Assembly: GCF_014839835.1 (NCBI RefSeq)
Contig: NC_071632.1
Coordinates: forward strand, 19,176,487 to 19,240,486
Source of the DNA: Dryobates pubescens
Taxonomy: Eukaryota; Chordata; Aves; Piciformes; Picidae
Reading direction: 5' to 3'
DNA: 64,000 nt
Part shown: positions 25,040-36,779 of the stretch, piece by piece
Position numbering within the stretch: the stretch's first letter is position 1
How the letters are laid out: each line of letters opens with the position of its first letter
The notes under the pieces: generated by a model
Database searches by the model: none
What the model saw: only the letters and a program-made list of their open reading frames with translations
What the model was told of the DNA's origin: nothing
Translations under genes and position numbers: made by a program

Positions 25040-25201
25040 GTGCTGGGAGCTGCAGGAGCAGGCTGCAGGAGCAGGCTGCAGGAGCAGGCTGCAGGAGCAG
25101 GCTGCAGGAGCAGGCTGCTGCAGGAGCAGGCTGCTGCAGGAGCAGGCTGCTGCAGGAGCAGGCTGCTGCAGGAGCAGGCTGCAGGAGCAGGCTGCAGGAG
25201 C
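25040..25201. repeat. CTGCAGGAGCAGG-type minisatellite, 15- and 18-bp units
   Basis: Units of 15 bp (AGCAGGCTGCAGG core) at both ends and 18-bp units with an extra CTG in the centre give about ten copies. Because both lengths are multiples of three, long open frames appear in several phases on both strands; I do not treat these as genes. Confidence 0.95.
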
Positions 25202-26599
25202 CGAAAAACTTCTCCTGGTGTTCTGGTCTTGGACAGCACCCAAGGGATTGTCCCAGAAACGGCTGCCATGGCTCACGGGAGGGCAAGGCACGGATTGCCC
25301 CCCACCACCATGCCCCTTCCCCCGGTTCCCTCCCGGCTGTGAGTCACTGGAGCCGGGCTGCCGCTGGAGAGCCTTCCTCCGGCTTCCTAGGGAGGCTTGG
25401 GACAGAGGACAGGTTGCCCTCCTGTGGCATTTGAAGGTAATTGGGGTGAAAGGAGAAGGTGCCTGAGGCCTCCCGAGGCTTGCGGTGGGGGGACACTGTG
25501 TTTCCATCTGTTCAGCGTGTGGGGGTATTCACAGCCCCCCTCCCAGGAGAGGGCACAGCTCTCTGCCCTTAAGCACAGCTTAAGTACATTTGTTAAGCCA
25601 AGCTCCTGTGCTTGGTGTAGATGGAAAGGACACTCTGAGAGACCTCCTAGGGTATGGGTGAGAAATGTCTCCCTCTCACATACAAGGCTCAGCATGGACT
25701 ATGGAGGAACCTTCCAGTCCCACTCTCAGGAGATCCCTCTGGACAGCTGCTGGTTGCAACCAAGTTTGCCATAAGTGTAGCAGTGACCTGGAGCCAGGAA
25801 GGACACAGCCAAAGGTCACCCATCCAACCACCAGGCACATCTTAGGGGTTCAATGAGAGTGGAACCAGTAAGGGCTATGGAAATGCAACAGCATCTCCAC
25901 ATGACATCGCTCTAAGGACCTGGAGGTGTTGCTGGGGATGCAAGCAGGAGGAGGAGATCCCACCCCAGAGGAGCATCCTGAGTGTTTGGTAGCCACAGGA
26001 GAGTTTTGTCTCCAGGGAGGCTGGTGGGCTAAGAGGAGGCTACCAAGGAGCAGGTTCAGCTCCTGCTGCTGGTGATGCTGCTGGGCCGCTGCCCTGCCTG
26101 TGCCTCTGGTTCCCCAGCTGGGCAGGAGGGAAGGCAGCCTCTGTGAAGTGCTTTGAGAAGCAGGGATGTGTGCTCACACCCTTGGGTATCACCTCAAACC
26201 AGCACCACAGCACCTCACAGAGAACAGGAACTTATCAAAGGACCTTTTGTCCACGGCTTAGAGACACCAGCTGCAGCTCCTGCTGGGCTGAGCGCCCACA
26301 GATGCTGGGCTCTGCCCACACTGTGTCTTTAAAGCCCAGCTGATGATGCATGAGCAAGGACCACCTAAGCTGATGCTCCAAGAGCAAGCAGGCTGCAGAC
26401 CCTAAAACATGTCTCAGAAACACAACCCAAGGGACCAAGAGCAGGACAAGCAGGAAAGCCAGACCATGAAGCATCTCCTTCCCTCCACCTCTGGTGCCCT
26501 GAGGCAGGGAGGAGGTTTGGGATGGGGGCTGGACAGAAGGTCCCAGAGCACGCAGGAGGTTTCATCAGGAAGAAAGCTAAACCACCAACTGCTTCACTG
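25202..26599. other. Unique intergenic sequence
   Basis: Moderately CpG-rich just right of the array (25200-25400), otherwise featureless. Confidence 0.35.
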
Positions 26600-26743
26600 C
26601 TTTTGGTTGAACAAGACCTTGAACACCATCAGGTCCAAAGGTCCAACCATTAACCCAACACTACCAAGTCCACCACGGGACCATGTCCCTCAACACCACA
26701 TTTCCACACCCTGTAAACCCCTCCAGGGGTGGTGACTCCACCA
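26600..26743 (-). mobile_element. CR1 3' end, antisense, running into a minisatellite
   Basis: Old CR1 terminus (GAACAAGACCTTGAACACC) up to GACTCCACCACTTCCCTGAG, at which point the 33-bp array takes over. The last CR1 motif is also the first motif of the repeat unit. Confidence 0.75.
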
Positions 26744-27238
26744 CTTCCCTGAGTTTAATCCCAAACCCCCTGGAGACTTCCCTGAGTTTAATCCCAAACC
26801 CCCTGGAGACTTCCCTGAGTTTAATCCTGAACTCCCTGGAGACTTCCCTGAGTTTAATCCCAAACTCCCTGGAGACTTCCCTGGGTTTAATCCCAAACCC
26901 CCTGGAGGCTTCCCTGAGTTTAATCCCAAACTCCCTGGAGACTTCCCTGAGTTTAATCCCAGACTCCCTGGAGACTTCCCTGAGTTTAATCCCAAACTCC
27001 CTGGAGGCTTCCCTGAGTTTAATCCTAGACTCCCTGGAGCCTTCCCTGGGTTTAATCCCAACCCCCCTGGAGACTTCCCTGAGTTTAATCCTGAACTCCC
27101 TGGAGCCTTCCCTGGGTTTAATCCCAACCCCCCTGGAGACTTCCCTGAGTTTAATCCTGAACTCCCTGGAGACTTCCCTGGGTTTAATCCCAGACTCCCT
27201 GGAGCCTTCCCTGGGTTTAATCCCGAACTGCCAGGAGG
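26744..27238. repeat. 33-bp minisatellite, 15 copies
   Basis: The unit starts CTTCCCTGAGTTTAATCC and ends CCTGGAGA. The 15 units fill 495 bp, with substitutions but almost no length change. On the minus strand it keeps an 11-residue repeat (KSPGSLGLNSG type) open inside a frame of about 305 codons that begins in the neighbouring CpG patch. No known protein matches and I do not call it a gene. Confidence 0.95.
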
Positions 27239-27539
27239 TGGAACCGCAGTGCCCTGCTCAACAGGGGATGATTTATGCCGGCATGAAGCGAGCACAAAGC
27301 GAGGCCAAATAGGGATATTGAGTCTCTGCCCACCAGCAGGAAAGGCAGCAGGGGAGCGTGGGGACCTGGCAAAGGCATTGCCCGCCGCAGAGATGGGGAA
27401 AAGGCAGAAAACAGAGCAGGGGGAGCAGAGGTGGGTGCAAGCAGAGGGAGGGGAGGGCTGTGGAGTGCTGGGGATCGGCCAAGTGAAAGCCGTCCGGTGA
27501 AACCCCAAAATAAAGCGGCGGGGAGAGGAGGGGAAACGC

Positions 27540-27760
27540 AAACCCACCCAACCGAAAAGTAACCTACGGAGAAGCTTCGGGCTCGGTCCTTCGCCAAAGG
27601 GTCCCATCCTTCCCCGCCGCGGTGCGCAGAGCTGCAGGCGGTGCCCCGGGAGCTCCCCGGCTGCTGCTTCTCCTCCCCTCCCACTCCTTCCAGCCCGGCT
27701 CTGCCTCCTGCACCAGCCTGGAGACGATGACGTGGAGAGACCTCCACCAGGGAAGCTTCC
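27540..27760. promoter_or_regulatory. CpG-rich patch without an assigned gene
   Basis: GC- and CpG-rich, directly right of the 33-bp array. No convincing exon or donor was found on either strand. Confidence 0.3.
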
Positions 27761-29390
27761 CGAGACGGGAGAAGCTCCTCCAAGCCCGACGCTGCAACCT
27801 CAGCCTTCCCTGGGACGCCAAAGGTCTATTTCCCTTCCTTTCGGGATTGAATTTGCTTATAGGCATCCCCCCAACCCCCCACCCCAAAACCCCAAGCCCA
27901 GGCAAACCGATGTGGTGCCGCTGGCAGGAGCCAAGAGCAATGCTGAAGCGGGGGAGAAAAAAAACCCAATCAAAGCATACAAATTGTCTGAGAGTTTAGG
28001 GGCTAATGATAGCCAAGAGAGAGCTCCTGGGAGCAGGAGAGGTGGAAAGCAGAGGTGCTGCCACGGGACAAGAACAGCTTCCTTCTTGTCTGGGATTTCT
28101 TTTGCCTTCCCAGCAAACAGAGAGTGAAGCAGAGAAGAAAGTCTCTGCAAACTCAGCCTCTCCTCACAGCTGCAGAGATACTCTCCAGCAGCACTAAAAC
28201 CCTTTTCTCCCCCCACCCCCTTCCCCCCCCGATTTCTAGGTCTAAATGACCATTCCAAACCAGCTCTCCTCACTCCACTCTCATGTGTTTAGTAGTTCAT
28301 GGTGCCTGGGTGCTTCTGCTAGCCTCATTCCAGCTCCTCTCCATCCCTCTGCCCCCTTCCCACCCCTGTTTTGCCAGCCAGGGGGACAGCTGGAAGCATC
28401 ACCCTGTGCTCTGCAGACAACAGCTGGAAGAGACAACAGCTGGAAGGGGACAGAGGGGACATTTTCCTCCCCCCCCTTAACTCCTCCTCCCCTCTGCCAG
28501 AGGGTTTTTCACCCCATGCAGGTCTGAAGACCCCCATGAAGAGGGGGGAGGGAGGGGTGAAGTTACCCCACAGCCCAACACCCCCAGCAGGGTTGAAGTC
28601 ACTGCCCCTGGCTGGAGGCTGGGAGCTCTGGCGCGCTGCTGGCTGCTCCTTGGCCTTGCCAGCTCGCATGATTTTCTGGCTGATCTCACAATAATTGATG
28701 TTTTCCTTAAAGGCCCCGTGCTGCCAGGAGAGATTTGGAGTCCAGGAGTCCAGGCCAGAGAGGTTTTGTTACAGGAAAGCCCCCACAAGTTCACCAAGCC
28801 AGGAGGAAGATGGTCCTGAACCTTTAAATCCGACGGTTCCTCAATCTCCTCATCCTCCAGGACCCCAGAGCACGTCCCTCAGCCTTCCCTAAGCAGCACC
28901 CACCATGTGAAACTACTCAAAACGACTTCTTTTCCCTGGCTTGAAAGGATGTCATTGCACCCCAGCACAGCTGGGATAGGGCAGCCAAGATCTCGTCCTC
29001 TTATTTCATTTTTTCAAGTGTGTTTCTTCTCTCCAGCTGCTCTCAGAGGGGAAAGAGCTGGGAAACAGCCTGGCTGACCCTGCAGGGGGGAACACGTTCC
29101 CAGGAGGGGTTTGCCAGAGGAAAATCAGCTCCTAGGATGCTGCAGGGATGGAGGAGGAGGAGGAGGGAGAAGGGAGGCATCGCCTCAGCGCTGGCTCCCG
29201 CAGCTGGTGCTGCCCTTGACCCGGTCACAAGCCCAAAACTTCAGCCCAGATTGGAGGCTTTCAAGCAGACTTTGAACATGACACTGCTTTTTTTAACTCC
29301 TTTTGTAGGTACCTTAGTGGAAAACAACTTTCCATAAGCTCCTGAAAACAACAACAACAATCCCAGCCTTGCTGTGTTTGGGAGCTGGAG
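27761..29390. other. Gene-free stretch of 1.6 kb
   Basis: Pyrimidine-rich in places (28200-28240), with no repeat family and no exon I can support. Confidence 0.4.
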
Positions 29391-29471
29391 CCAAGGCTCC
29401 TTCAGCCCAGTTTAAAGCCAAGGCTCCTTCAGCCCAGTTTAAAGCCAAGGCTCCTTCAGCCCAGTCTGAAG
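29391..29471. repeat. 27-bp tandem repeat, three copies
   Basis: The unit begins CCAAGGCTCCTTCAGCCCAG. Copies one and two look identical; the third has two changes. Confidence 0.92.
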
Positions 29472-29536
29472 CAACCCCTGGATCCAAATGTTAAGGGGGG
29501 TGCCCAGAAGCTGAGTGGAGTTGGGTTTAAAACCCA

Positions 29537-29620
29537 TGGATTGGCTTGGGTTGGAGGGGGCCTTAAAGATCACCTAACACCAAGCCCCCTGGCCCAGGGC
29601 AGGGACATCACTTCTGCAGT
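29537..29620 (-). mobile_element. CR1 3' fragment, antisense, old
   Basis: GGCTTGGGTTGGAGGGGGCC through CCCAGGGCAGGGACATCAC is recognisable; both ends are blurred. Confidence 0.6.
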
Positions 29621-30185
29621 TCCAGCAGAGATTCAACACAAACTCTTTTGCAGGCATGAAAAGAAGACCTCTCAGGGTTGACATCCTACAGATGCATCAC
29701 AACATACTGAATATTGTATATACACAGCATAATATAGATGGAAATATGCTCCAAGGGTCACTGAAGGAGTGACAGCTTCCCCCAGGATGAGGAGCAGAGC
29801 CATCACTGGTGCCCCAGATCCTCCTTTTCTCCCCAGCAGTGACCTTCCCCACTCCCCCCCAGCCCCGAGCCGTACCTCTCACAGCCAGGAAAAAAAGGTG
29901 TGTCTGAGCTGCAGGTCTTCACTGCATAACCAGAGACCTCCAGGGGAGGTGGGGGAGAAGCCCTGCAGCACCACCAGCCACAGCCCTGCAACAAAGCCAA
30001 GGAGGAGGTGATTATTCCCCGGGCATCTCTCTGCCAGGCACAATACGGCAGCGTTCCAGTGCCCGCGCTCAATGCTGCCATTGTCCCCTCCCCAGCCCTG
30101 GGTCCTGTGTGTGGTGGTACAGGGTGAAGCCTCTGCTCTTCTGCAAGCACCCAAAGGCTTCATCCTGTTCTCATTATTCCCCATC

Positions 30186-30293
30186 TGGATGTGTTCCTGT
30201 GTGACCTGTGCTGCATTCTGTGGCCCTGCTCTGGCAGGGGGCGTTGGGCTTGGTGATCTTCAATGGTCCCTCCCAGCCCCTAGCCTCCTGTGA
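30186..30293 (+). mobile_element. CR1 3' end, sense, old
   Basis: CTGGATGTGTTCCTGTGTGA starts it and CCTCCTGTGA ends it. It faces the next antisense copy tail to tail. Confidence 0.75.
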
Positions 30294-30294
30294 T

Positions 30295-30480
30295 CACAGA
30301 ATCACAGAAACACTCAGGTTGGGAAAGACCCTCAGGATCACCAAGTCCAACCACTGACCCTGCTCTACAAGGCTTACCCCTAAGCCATAGCCCCAAGCAC
30401 TACATCCAAACCACCTTTAAACACATGCAGGGTTGGTGACTCCACCACCTCCCTGAGCAGCACATTCCAACGCCTGAACC
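30295..30480 (-). mobile_element. CR1 3' end, antisense
   Basis: The terminus TCACAGAATCACAGAAACAC begins two bases after the preceding sense CR1 ends. Confidence 0.8.
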
Positions 30481-30679
30481 TACCACTGGAGAGGACCAGG
30501 AGGCTTTGTTCTGGCCCTAGGGTGGGATAACAGATCTGGGGAACGGGAGAGAGCTCAGTCTTGCCTTGCCAGCACTGTTATGCTATTGCCTGGTAGGAGG
30601 TCCCTACAAGAGAGGAAGGCAGTAGGATCTTAGTTCAATCACATCAGAGGAACAGAAGGGCTGGGAAGATGGGGCTGAG

Positions 30680-30955
30680 ATCACAGCATCCCAGAATGGT
30701 GGAGGTTGGAAGGGACCTCTGCAGATTATCCAGGGAGGTGGTGGAGTCACCATCACTGGAGGTGTTTAGGAAGAGCCTGGACCATGGCACCATGTTTGGT
30801 GCCATGGTTTAGTTGATCAGATGGTGCTGGGTGAGAGGTTGGACTGGATGATCTCAAAGGTCTTTCCCAACCTGGTTAATTCTATTCTATTCCAACCCAG
30901 TGCCAAAGCAGCATCACCTAGGGCAGGCCACAGGAACACATCCAGACAGGTTTGG
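30680..30955 (-). mobile_element. Old antisense CR1 split by a younger insertion
   Basis: The left part (30680-30727) ends GCAGATTATCCAG. The right part (30893-30955) resumes with AACCCAGTGCCAAAGCAGC. Joined by eye these are adjacent in the CR1 3' UTR, so the sequence between is an insertion. Confidence 0.8.
30728..30893 (+). mobile_element. Nested CR1 3' end, sense, pentamer-tail type
   Basis: From GGAGGTGGTGGAGTCACC to the tail TTAATTCTATTCTATTCC. It lies inside the older antisense CR1 and is therefore younger than it. Confidence 0.85.
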
Positions 30956-31950
30956 GTGTTAACAGTGTTAAAGACAGGGGTGCTCTGGGGGGTCCCTTCC
31001 AGGGGTTTTGCATCTGAACCCTGCCTCCAGTGGAGGAGCACACTGAGGACAGGGAGAAGGTCCTGTGGTGGCTCCCAAGCTGGTCAGGGCTGGAGGACAG
31101 GAGACTGAGTTGGGTCTGATCTTTCAGAAGAGGGAAGGGAAGTCCTTGTTGATAAACACAGCTATTAATAGGAGGGTGGAGAGAAAGTGGAGCCAAACTC
31201 TACTGAGAGGCACCCAGGGACCAGAGAGGCAGCAGGTTTGCTGCAGCCAAGATGATGAGAGGGCACGAAGGAAGATTTTTACCTGTCTTTAGCAACACCA
31301 GAAACTGCTGCAACATCAGAGGAACTCCTTCTCTGCCAGCATGGTGGGCAGGACAAGGGCAGTCACAGGCTGGATTGCAGTGATAAGAAGACCAAAGAGC
31401 CCAGAGGTGCTATCACCCTGCCATCTGTTTTCTTTCATTCCTACCTGGCTGGTGGCTGTGGGCTGGAAGCTGGTCCTCAAGCTGATGGGGGGAAGCTAGA
31501 GTGTGATGGTGCCAAGGAGCAGCAGCACCCAGGCTTTGGAGGGTGGACAGGGTGAGAAAACCAAGAAGAAAAATAACAAACCCAAATTCTGTGTGGCAAA
31601 GCTGCTGTGAGGGAGCTCAGTGGCTCCCCAGGGATGCTGGCAGAGTGTGCAGGCAGCACTTGGAAGCCCAAGGCCAGGAGGAGGGAGCAGAAGGGGCGTT
31701 CAAGCCCAGGTTTGAAGCCATGAGGATGTCCATGCTGGCTGAGCTGACTGTAGGCACTGTGCCCTGCTGGCCTCTGCAGGTCAAGCTACTGAAATAATTA
31801 GCAATCAGATACTGAATCGATGAAACATGTGAGAGCCTCCTCCACGCTCAGGGGAGCAGCCTGAGCACTGCTCTTCCCCGGGGACAGCAGCCACGGTGCT
31901 TCAGCCACTCTGTCCTTCCCTGAGCCTGCTGTTGCTCCCAGCTCCAGGGG
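30956..31950. other. Unique intergenic sequence
   Basis: About 1 kb with no recognised gene or repeat. Confidence 0.4.
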
Positions 31951-32157
31951 AGGGAATTCTTGACAGCGAGGCTGGTGAGAAACTGGAACAGGTTGCCCAG
32001 GGAGGCTGTGGATGTCCCTTCCCTGGAGGTGTTCAAGGCCAGGTGAAAGAAGTCCTTGAGCCATTTGGGCTAGTGAAAGGTGTCCCTGCCCATGGCAAGG
32101 GGGGATGGAACTGGATGAGCTTTAAGATCCCTTCCAACCCAAACCATTCTATGAATC
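31951..32157 (+). mobile_element. CR1 3' end, sense
   Basis: The last ORF2 codons (ETGTGCPGRLWMSLP-like degenerate stretch) and the 3' UTR, ending CCATTCTATGAATC. Confidence 0.78.
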
Positions 32158-32249
32158 TCCAGCAGCCATGGTGAGGAAAGTAAGAGGTGGGGAAACCTCC
32201 TGTTCCTGCCTCCTTTCATGCCTGGGGCAGAGAGGATTCAGGGGGGTCA

Positions 32250-32530
32250 GGAGAGGGCTGTCTCCCCGGCTCCACGAGCGCCCGGTTGTACCAGCGGCCG
32301 CCGCACGCAAGCTGAACTGCAGACGGCTGCTGGCTATCGACAGGGCATTGAGCAGGGTCACAGCTGCTCCTGTCAGGGAAAGCCAAGCCTGGGCTGGGTT
32401 TCTGGAGCAGGGCTGAGCTGCAGCAGCAGCCAGCAGGGTGGTGGTGGTGGTGTTTCAGCCCGGCCGGGGCTCGGCGCGGCGCGAGGCACGCCGGGCGGGC
32501 GCGCGGCTGGGCGTCCCGCGCTCTCCAGGG
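32250..32530. promoter_or_regulatory. CpG island between two CR1 copies
   Basis: Dense CpG (CGGCCGCCGCACGC near 32295; CGGCGCGGCGCGAGG near 32472) against CpG-poor flanks. No open exon with a donor was found. A TGG triplet run at 32440-32452 lies within. Confidence 0.35.
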
Positions 32531-32649
32531 ATGACACAGTTGCACACCCAGTCGATGAGGCTGACCCAAATACAGCACTCAGCAAGGAAGGCACATCCCA
32601 GCTCCTGGGCTGGCTGCTGGGGTGGCTCCTATCCTCACAGAGCTGATCA

Positions 32650-33255
32650 CAGAGCCAATCACATCCTGGCCTGCAGCAAGAGAAGTGTGGCCAGCAGGTC
32701 GAGGGAGGGGATTCTCCCCTCTGCTCCACTCTGCTGAGACCACAGCTGGAGCTCTGTGTCCAGTTCTGGAGCCTCTGTTACAGGAAGCATCTGGAGGTGC
32801 TGGAAGGTGTCCAGAGAAGGGCCATGAGGAGGAGCAGAGGGCTGGAGCTGCTCTGCTATGAGGACAGACTGAGGGAGTTGGGGCTGTGCAGGCTGGAGAA
32901 GAGAAGGCTCTGAGGTGACCTAATTGTGGCCTTCCAGGATCTGCAGGGGGCTACAAGAAAGCTGGGGAGGGACTTTTGAGGGTGTCAGGGAGGGACAGGA
33001 CTGGGGGGGATGGAACAAAACCAGAAATGGGGAGACTCAGATTGGATGCTAGGAAGAAGTTGTTCCCCATGAGGGTGGTGAGAGCCTGGCACAGGTTGCC
33101 CAGGGAGGTGGTGGAAGCCTCCTGCCTGGAGGTTTTGAAGGCCAGGCTGGATGTGGCTGTGAGCAACCTGCTGTGGTGTGAGGTGTCCCTGCCCATGGCA
33201 GGGGGGTTGGAACTGGCTGAGCCTTCAGGTCCCTTGCAACCCTAACAATTCTATG
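32650..33255 (+). mobile_element. CR1 LINE, sense, about 600 bp
   Basis: Runs from the part of ORF2 encoding VASRSREG and [11 protein letters not shown] through [11 protein letters not shown] to the 3' UTR and ends CAATTCTATGCC. It is the same subfamily as the copies at 4484 (sense) and 37536 (antisense). Confidence 0.9.
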
Positions 33256-33579
33256 CCATCTCCAGCTCCAAGCACCTTGGAGCCTCTTGTCCTGTTGGGA
33301 TGCTCCCCAGTCCCCCGTGCTGGACAGAAAACTCACTCCTGCTCCACAGCTTGCTTCCAGCAGCAGTATGGGCAAGGAGAACAAGCCCCAGAGGAGGGAT
33401 GAGTTGGCCAAGGAATGCTAACACAGGTTGGGGTCAGGTCCCTCCGGGGTTATTAGCTCTTGTGGAACCTACAGGAACCTACCTGTGGTGGGTGTTGGTG
33501 TCTGGGTGTGAGGCAGCAGCAGCAGCACGTGGTGGTCACCTGGCTGTCCTGTGGGAGAGCACACAAAGGGCATAGCACC

Positions 33580-33705
33580 AGAGAACCCTTTGGGTTGGTA
33601 AAGACCTTTAAGATCATTGAGCCAAATCATTAACCCAGCACTGCCAGGTTCACTAAACCATGTCCTTCAGCATCACACCTACACATGGGCATCAGCATCT
33701 CCAGG
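33580..33705 (-). mobile_element. CR1 3' end, antisense, old
   Basis: GAACCCTTTGGGTTGGTAAA through CCCAGCACTGCCAGG to GCATCACACCTACAC. Confidence 0.7.
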
Positions 33706-34568
33706 CAAGGACCACGTTCCCCAGCATAAACCCAATGTCAGCTGCAGCTGCCTTATAAACAAGCCCACAATCCAGGGTGGTTGGATTCCACAGCTAGGGA
33801 AAGCCATCTCCAACCCACCCCCCCTCCTGCTCCTGTGGGCACAGTCCCCACCTGAAGGCAGCCACTTCTGTGTGGCTTGTCAGGTGCCAGAGGCTTTGGC
33901 ACTGTGGTGGAGCTGGAGAGCACCGGCAGGCACTGGGTAGAGAGATCAAAGCTCCCAGAGGAGCTGAGTGCTGGTGGCTTCAGATCCCACTCCATGCTGT
34001 GGTCAGGCAGCACTAACCCCACTGAAGTGCACAGCAGCCTCTCCAGAAGGTCCTAAATGCATGCAAAGGGCCCAGGCTGGCCTCCTGGGAGGTTTTTGTC
34101 CCCTGATTACTACTTCTGGCAGCACTCAGGGGGCTGTAGCTCCAGCTCTCCCCATCACAGGCCAGCCTCATGCACCAACACCAGCAAGCCCCAGCACACT
34201 CTGACACTCAGGATGCTAAAGCCCAAAGCTCACAGAGCTGGACACCAAAGAGCAATCAAGAGGCCATCCCCAGTCCTACTTTTCCCCTGGTTGTTTATTC
34301 TGTACTCCAGCCACCCAATTATTTCCCAGGCTGGCTCTGCCCTGCAGTGCCTCTCTGCATGGAAGGAAGCATGAAAACCATCAGGGCTGCCTCCAGAAGT
34401 ACTGAGATGCCAAGAAAAGGCAAGGACAAGCCTCTGGAGCACGGAATCATCAGGATGGGAGCAGTGATGCTGGAAGGAGCCACCAATGGATGGGCTTTGG
34501 GCTAATTTTGGCTGCTTGAAGCTACCCTGGAGCATGGCTCCAGCCTTTTCTTGGCTTCCCCCAGGGTG
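33706..34568. other. Unique intergenic sequence
   Basis: No gene or repeat recognised. Confidence 0.4.
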
Positions 34569-34701
34569 ATAAGAGGTGGTGGAGGCTCCTTCTCTGGAGG
34601 CATTCAAAGCCTGCCTGGACTGTTCCTGTGTGACCTTCTCCAGGTGCACCTCGACCTCCAGAGGTCCCTTCCAACCCCTCAGCATTCAGTGATTCTGTGA
34701 T
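34569..34701 (+). mobile_element. CR1 3' end, sense
   Basis: GATAAGAGGTGGTGGAGGC to CAGTGATTCTGTGAT; the CR1 terminus is clear. Confidence 0.75.
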
Positions 34702-35202
34702 CTGGGCACTGGCTTTGGGGATTGCCTGCCCTCATGCATCCCTGCATGATGTCCTTCCCAGGCAGTATCTCTGTGTCCTTGGGTCAAAGCTAAGGTCACC
34801 TCTGCCTCTAAAGCCACCCCCAGCCCCGTGTTTGCCCTCTGAAGGGGTATTTATTTTTAGCCCTTGAAGGGATGCATTTTACCTGTCTTTTTTTGGCATC
34901 AGCTCCAAAGGAGCCTCAGCTCCAGCTGGGGGCAGCCCCTGGGGCAGATTTTATCCCCTGGCACGGCTCCTGACACCATCTCACCCACTCTCCTCATGAG
35001 GATGAGCGTTCCCCCCCTCAGCATCCTCCTCCTGCAGGGATGGAGGATGAGGTGCAGCCACGCTTCCCTAAGCATCTCATGGAGCGGAGATCTGTCTGAT
35101 TCTATCCCAGTCTGATGAAACACTGGGGGGAAAAAATCACCACACCAACCAACAACACAAAACCCACCACCAAAAATCCTCCCTCCTCCTGGCATTCCTG
35201 TA

Positions 35203-36114
35203 AGCAACAGGAGCAAGCCCATCCCTTCACCTGGGGGTACCCCAGAGGGGAGCAACAGGAGCAAGCCCATCCCTTCACCTGGGGGTACCCCAGAGGGGAG
35301 CAACAGGAGCAAGCCCATCCCTTCACCTGGGGGTACCCCAGAGGGGAGCAGCAGGAGCAAGCCCATCCCTTCACCTGGGGGTACCCCAGAGGGGAGCAAC
35401 AGGAGCAAGCCCATCCCTTCACTTGGGGGTACCCCAGAGGGGAGCAACAGGAGCAAGCCCATCCCTTCACTTGAGGGTACCCCAGAGGGGAGCAGCAGGA
35501 GCAAGCCCATCCCTTCACTTGGGGGTACCCCAGAGAGGAACAACAGGAGCAAGCCCATCCCTTCACCTGGGGGTACCCCAGAGGGGAGCAACAGGAGCAA
35601 GCCCATCCCTTCACTTGGGGGTACCCCAGAGGGGAGCAACAGGAGCAAGCCCATCCCTTCACTTGAGGGTACCCCAGAGGGGAGCAGCAGGAGCAAGCCC
35701 ATCCCTTCACTTGGGGGTACCCCAGAGAGGAACAACAGGAGCAAGCCCATCCCTTCACCTGGGGGTACCCCAGAGGGGAGCAACAGGAGCAAGCCCATCC
35801 CTTCACCTGGGGGTACCCCATAGAGGAACAACAGGAGCAAGCCCATCCCTTCACCTGGGGGTACCCCAGAGGGGAGCAACAGGAGCAAGCCCATCCCTTC
35901 ACCTGGGGGTACCCCAGAGGGGAACAACAGGAGCAAGCCCATCCCTTCACCTGGGGGTACCCCAGAGGGGAGCAACAGGAGCAAGCCCATCCCTTCACTT
36001 GGGGGTACCCCAGAGGGGAGCAGCAGGAGCAAGCCCATCCCTTCACTTGGGGGTACCTCAGAGGGGAGCAACAGGAGCAAGCCCATCCCTTCACTTGGGG
36101 GTACCCCAGAGCGG
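35203..36114. repeat. 48-bp minisatellite, exactly 19 units
   Basis: Units start AGCAACAGGAGCAAGCCC and contain CACCTGGGGGTACCCC or CACTTGGGGGTACC. All 19 units keep a 48-bp length. Units 5-8 (35395-35586) and 9-12 (35587-35778) carry the same series of variants, which is a four-unit higher-order repeat. A 16-residue repeat is open in two minus-strand phases and also on the plus strand; this follows from a unit length divisible by three and is not evidence for a gene. Confidence 0.97.
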
Positions 36115-36779
36115 AGCAACCAACATCTCAGCTGGAATCACAGCCATGCTCAGGGGGAGAAATCCATCCCCATAGTCCCATGGGGCCAGGTGATGACATT
36201 TAGGGGACAGCTAAATAAACCCCCACCTGACAGCTCTAGCTCCCTCTCATCCTTCCCCCCAGAGCACCCCAAGCCTGTTGGTTGGCATATTCAGCACCAT
36301 CCTGCCTGGACTGTCTCCTAGGTGGGAAATCAGGTGCCCCAGGGTCAGCATCTTAAGCACAGGAAATCCCAGGGCAGCAAGACTCCTGCAGCCCCAACTT
36401 TGCCGTGATCCCTCGATCCCATCCCCACATGAGGACACTGTTTGTGGCCGTGCAGGACCCTAAATGTGGTGGCTGCCACAGCCACAACGCTGAGCACGGT
36501 CCCCGTGTGCCCCAGGGATGCAGGGATGGCTGCATCCCTAACGAGCCAGGATGGAAAGCAGGGATCCACCAAGGGATTTCTCTTTGCAGAGGCCACTCAT
36601 GGAACAGATGCCCCACTTTTGGAGGGTGCCCCGTGGGGAGCCTCAGCCCCTCAACAGGTACCTTCGCCCACCCGGGTTTGACGTCTGAGGGGCAGCACGG
36701 TCCCTCCAAAACACCAAAGCACCCAGAAACACCTCATGGAAGATGCTCAGCGGCCATTGTCACCCTTTGGTGAGCAGCC
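36115..36779. other. Unique sequence right of the 48-bp array
   Basis: No repeat family or exon recognised. Confidence 0.4.

Noticed and set aside
25040-25201. Long frames on both strands over the 15/18-bp array
   Set aside because: Unit lengths are multiples of three without stops, so open frames arise automatically. No non-repeat part looks like a protein.
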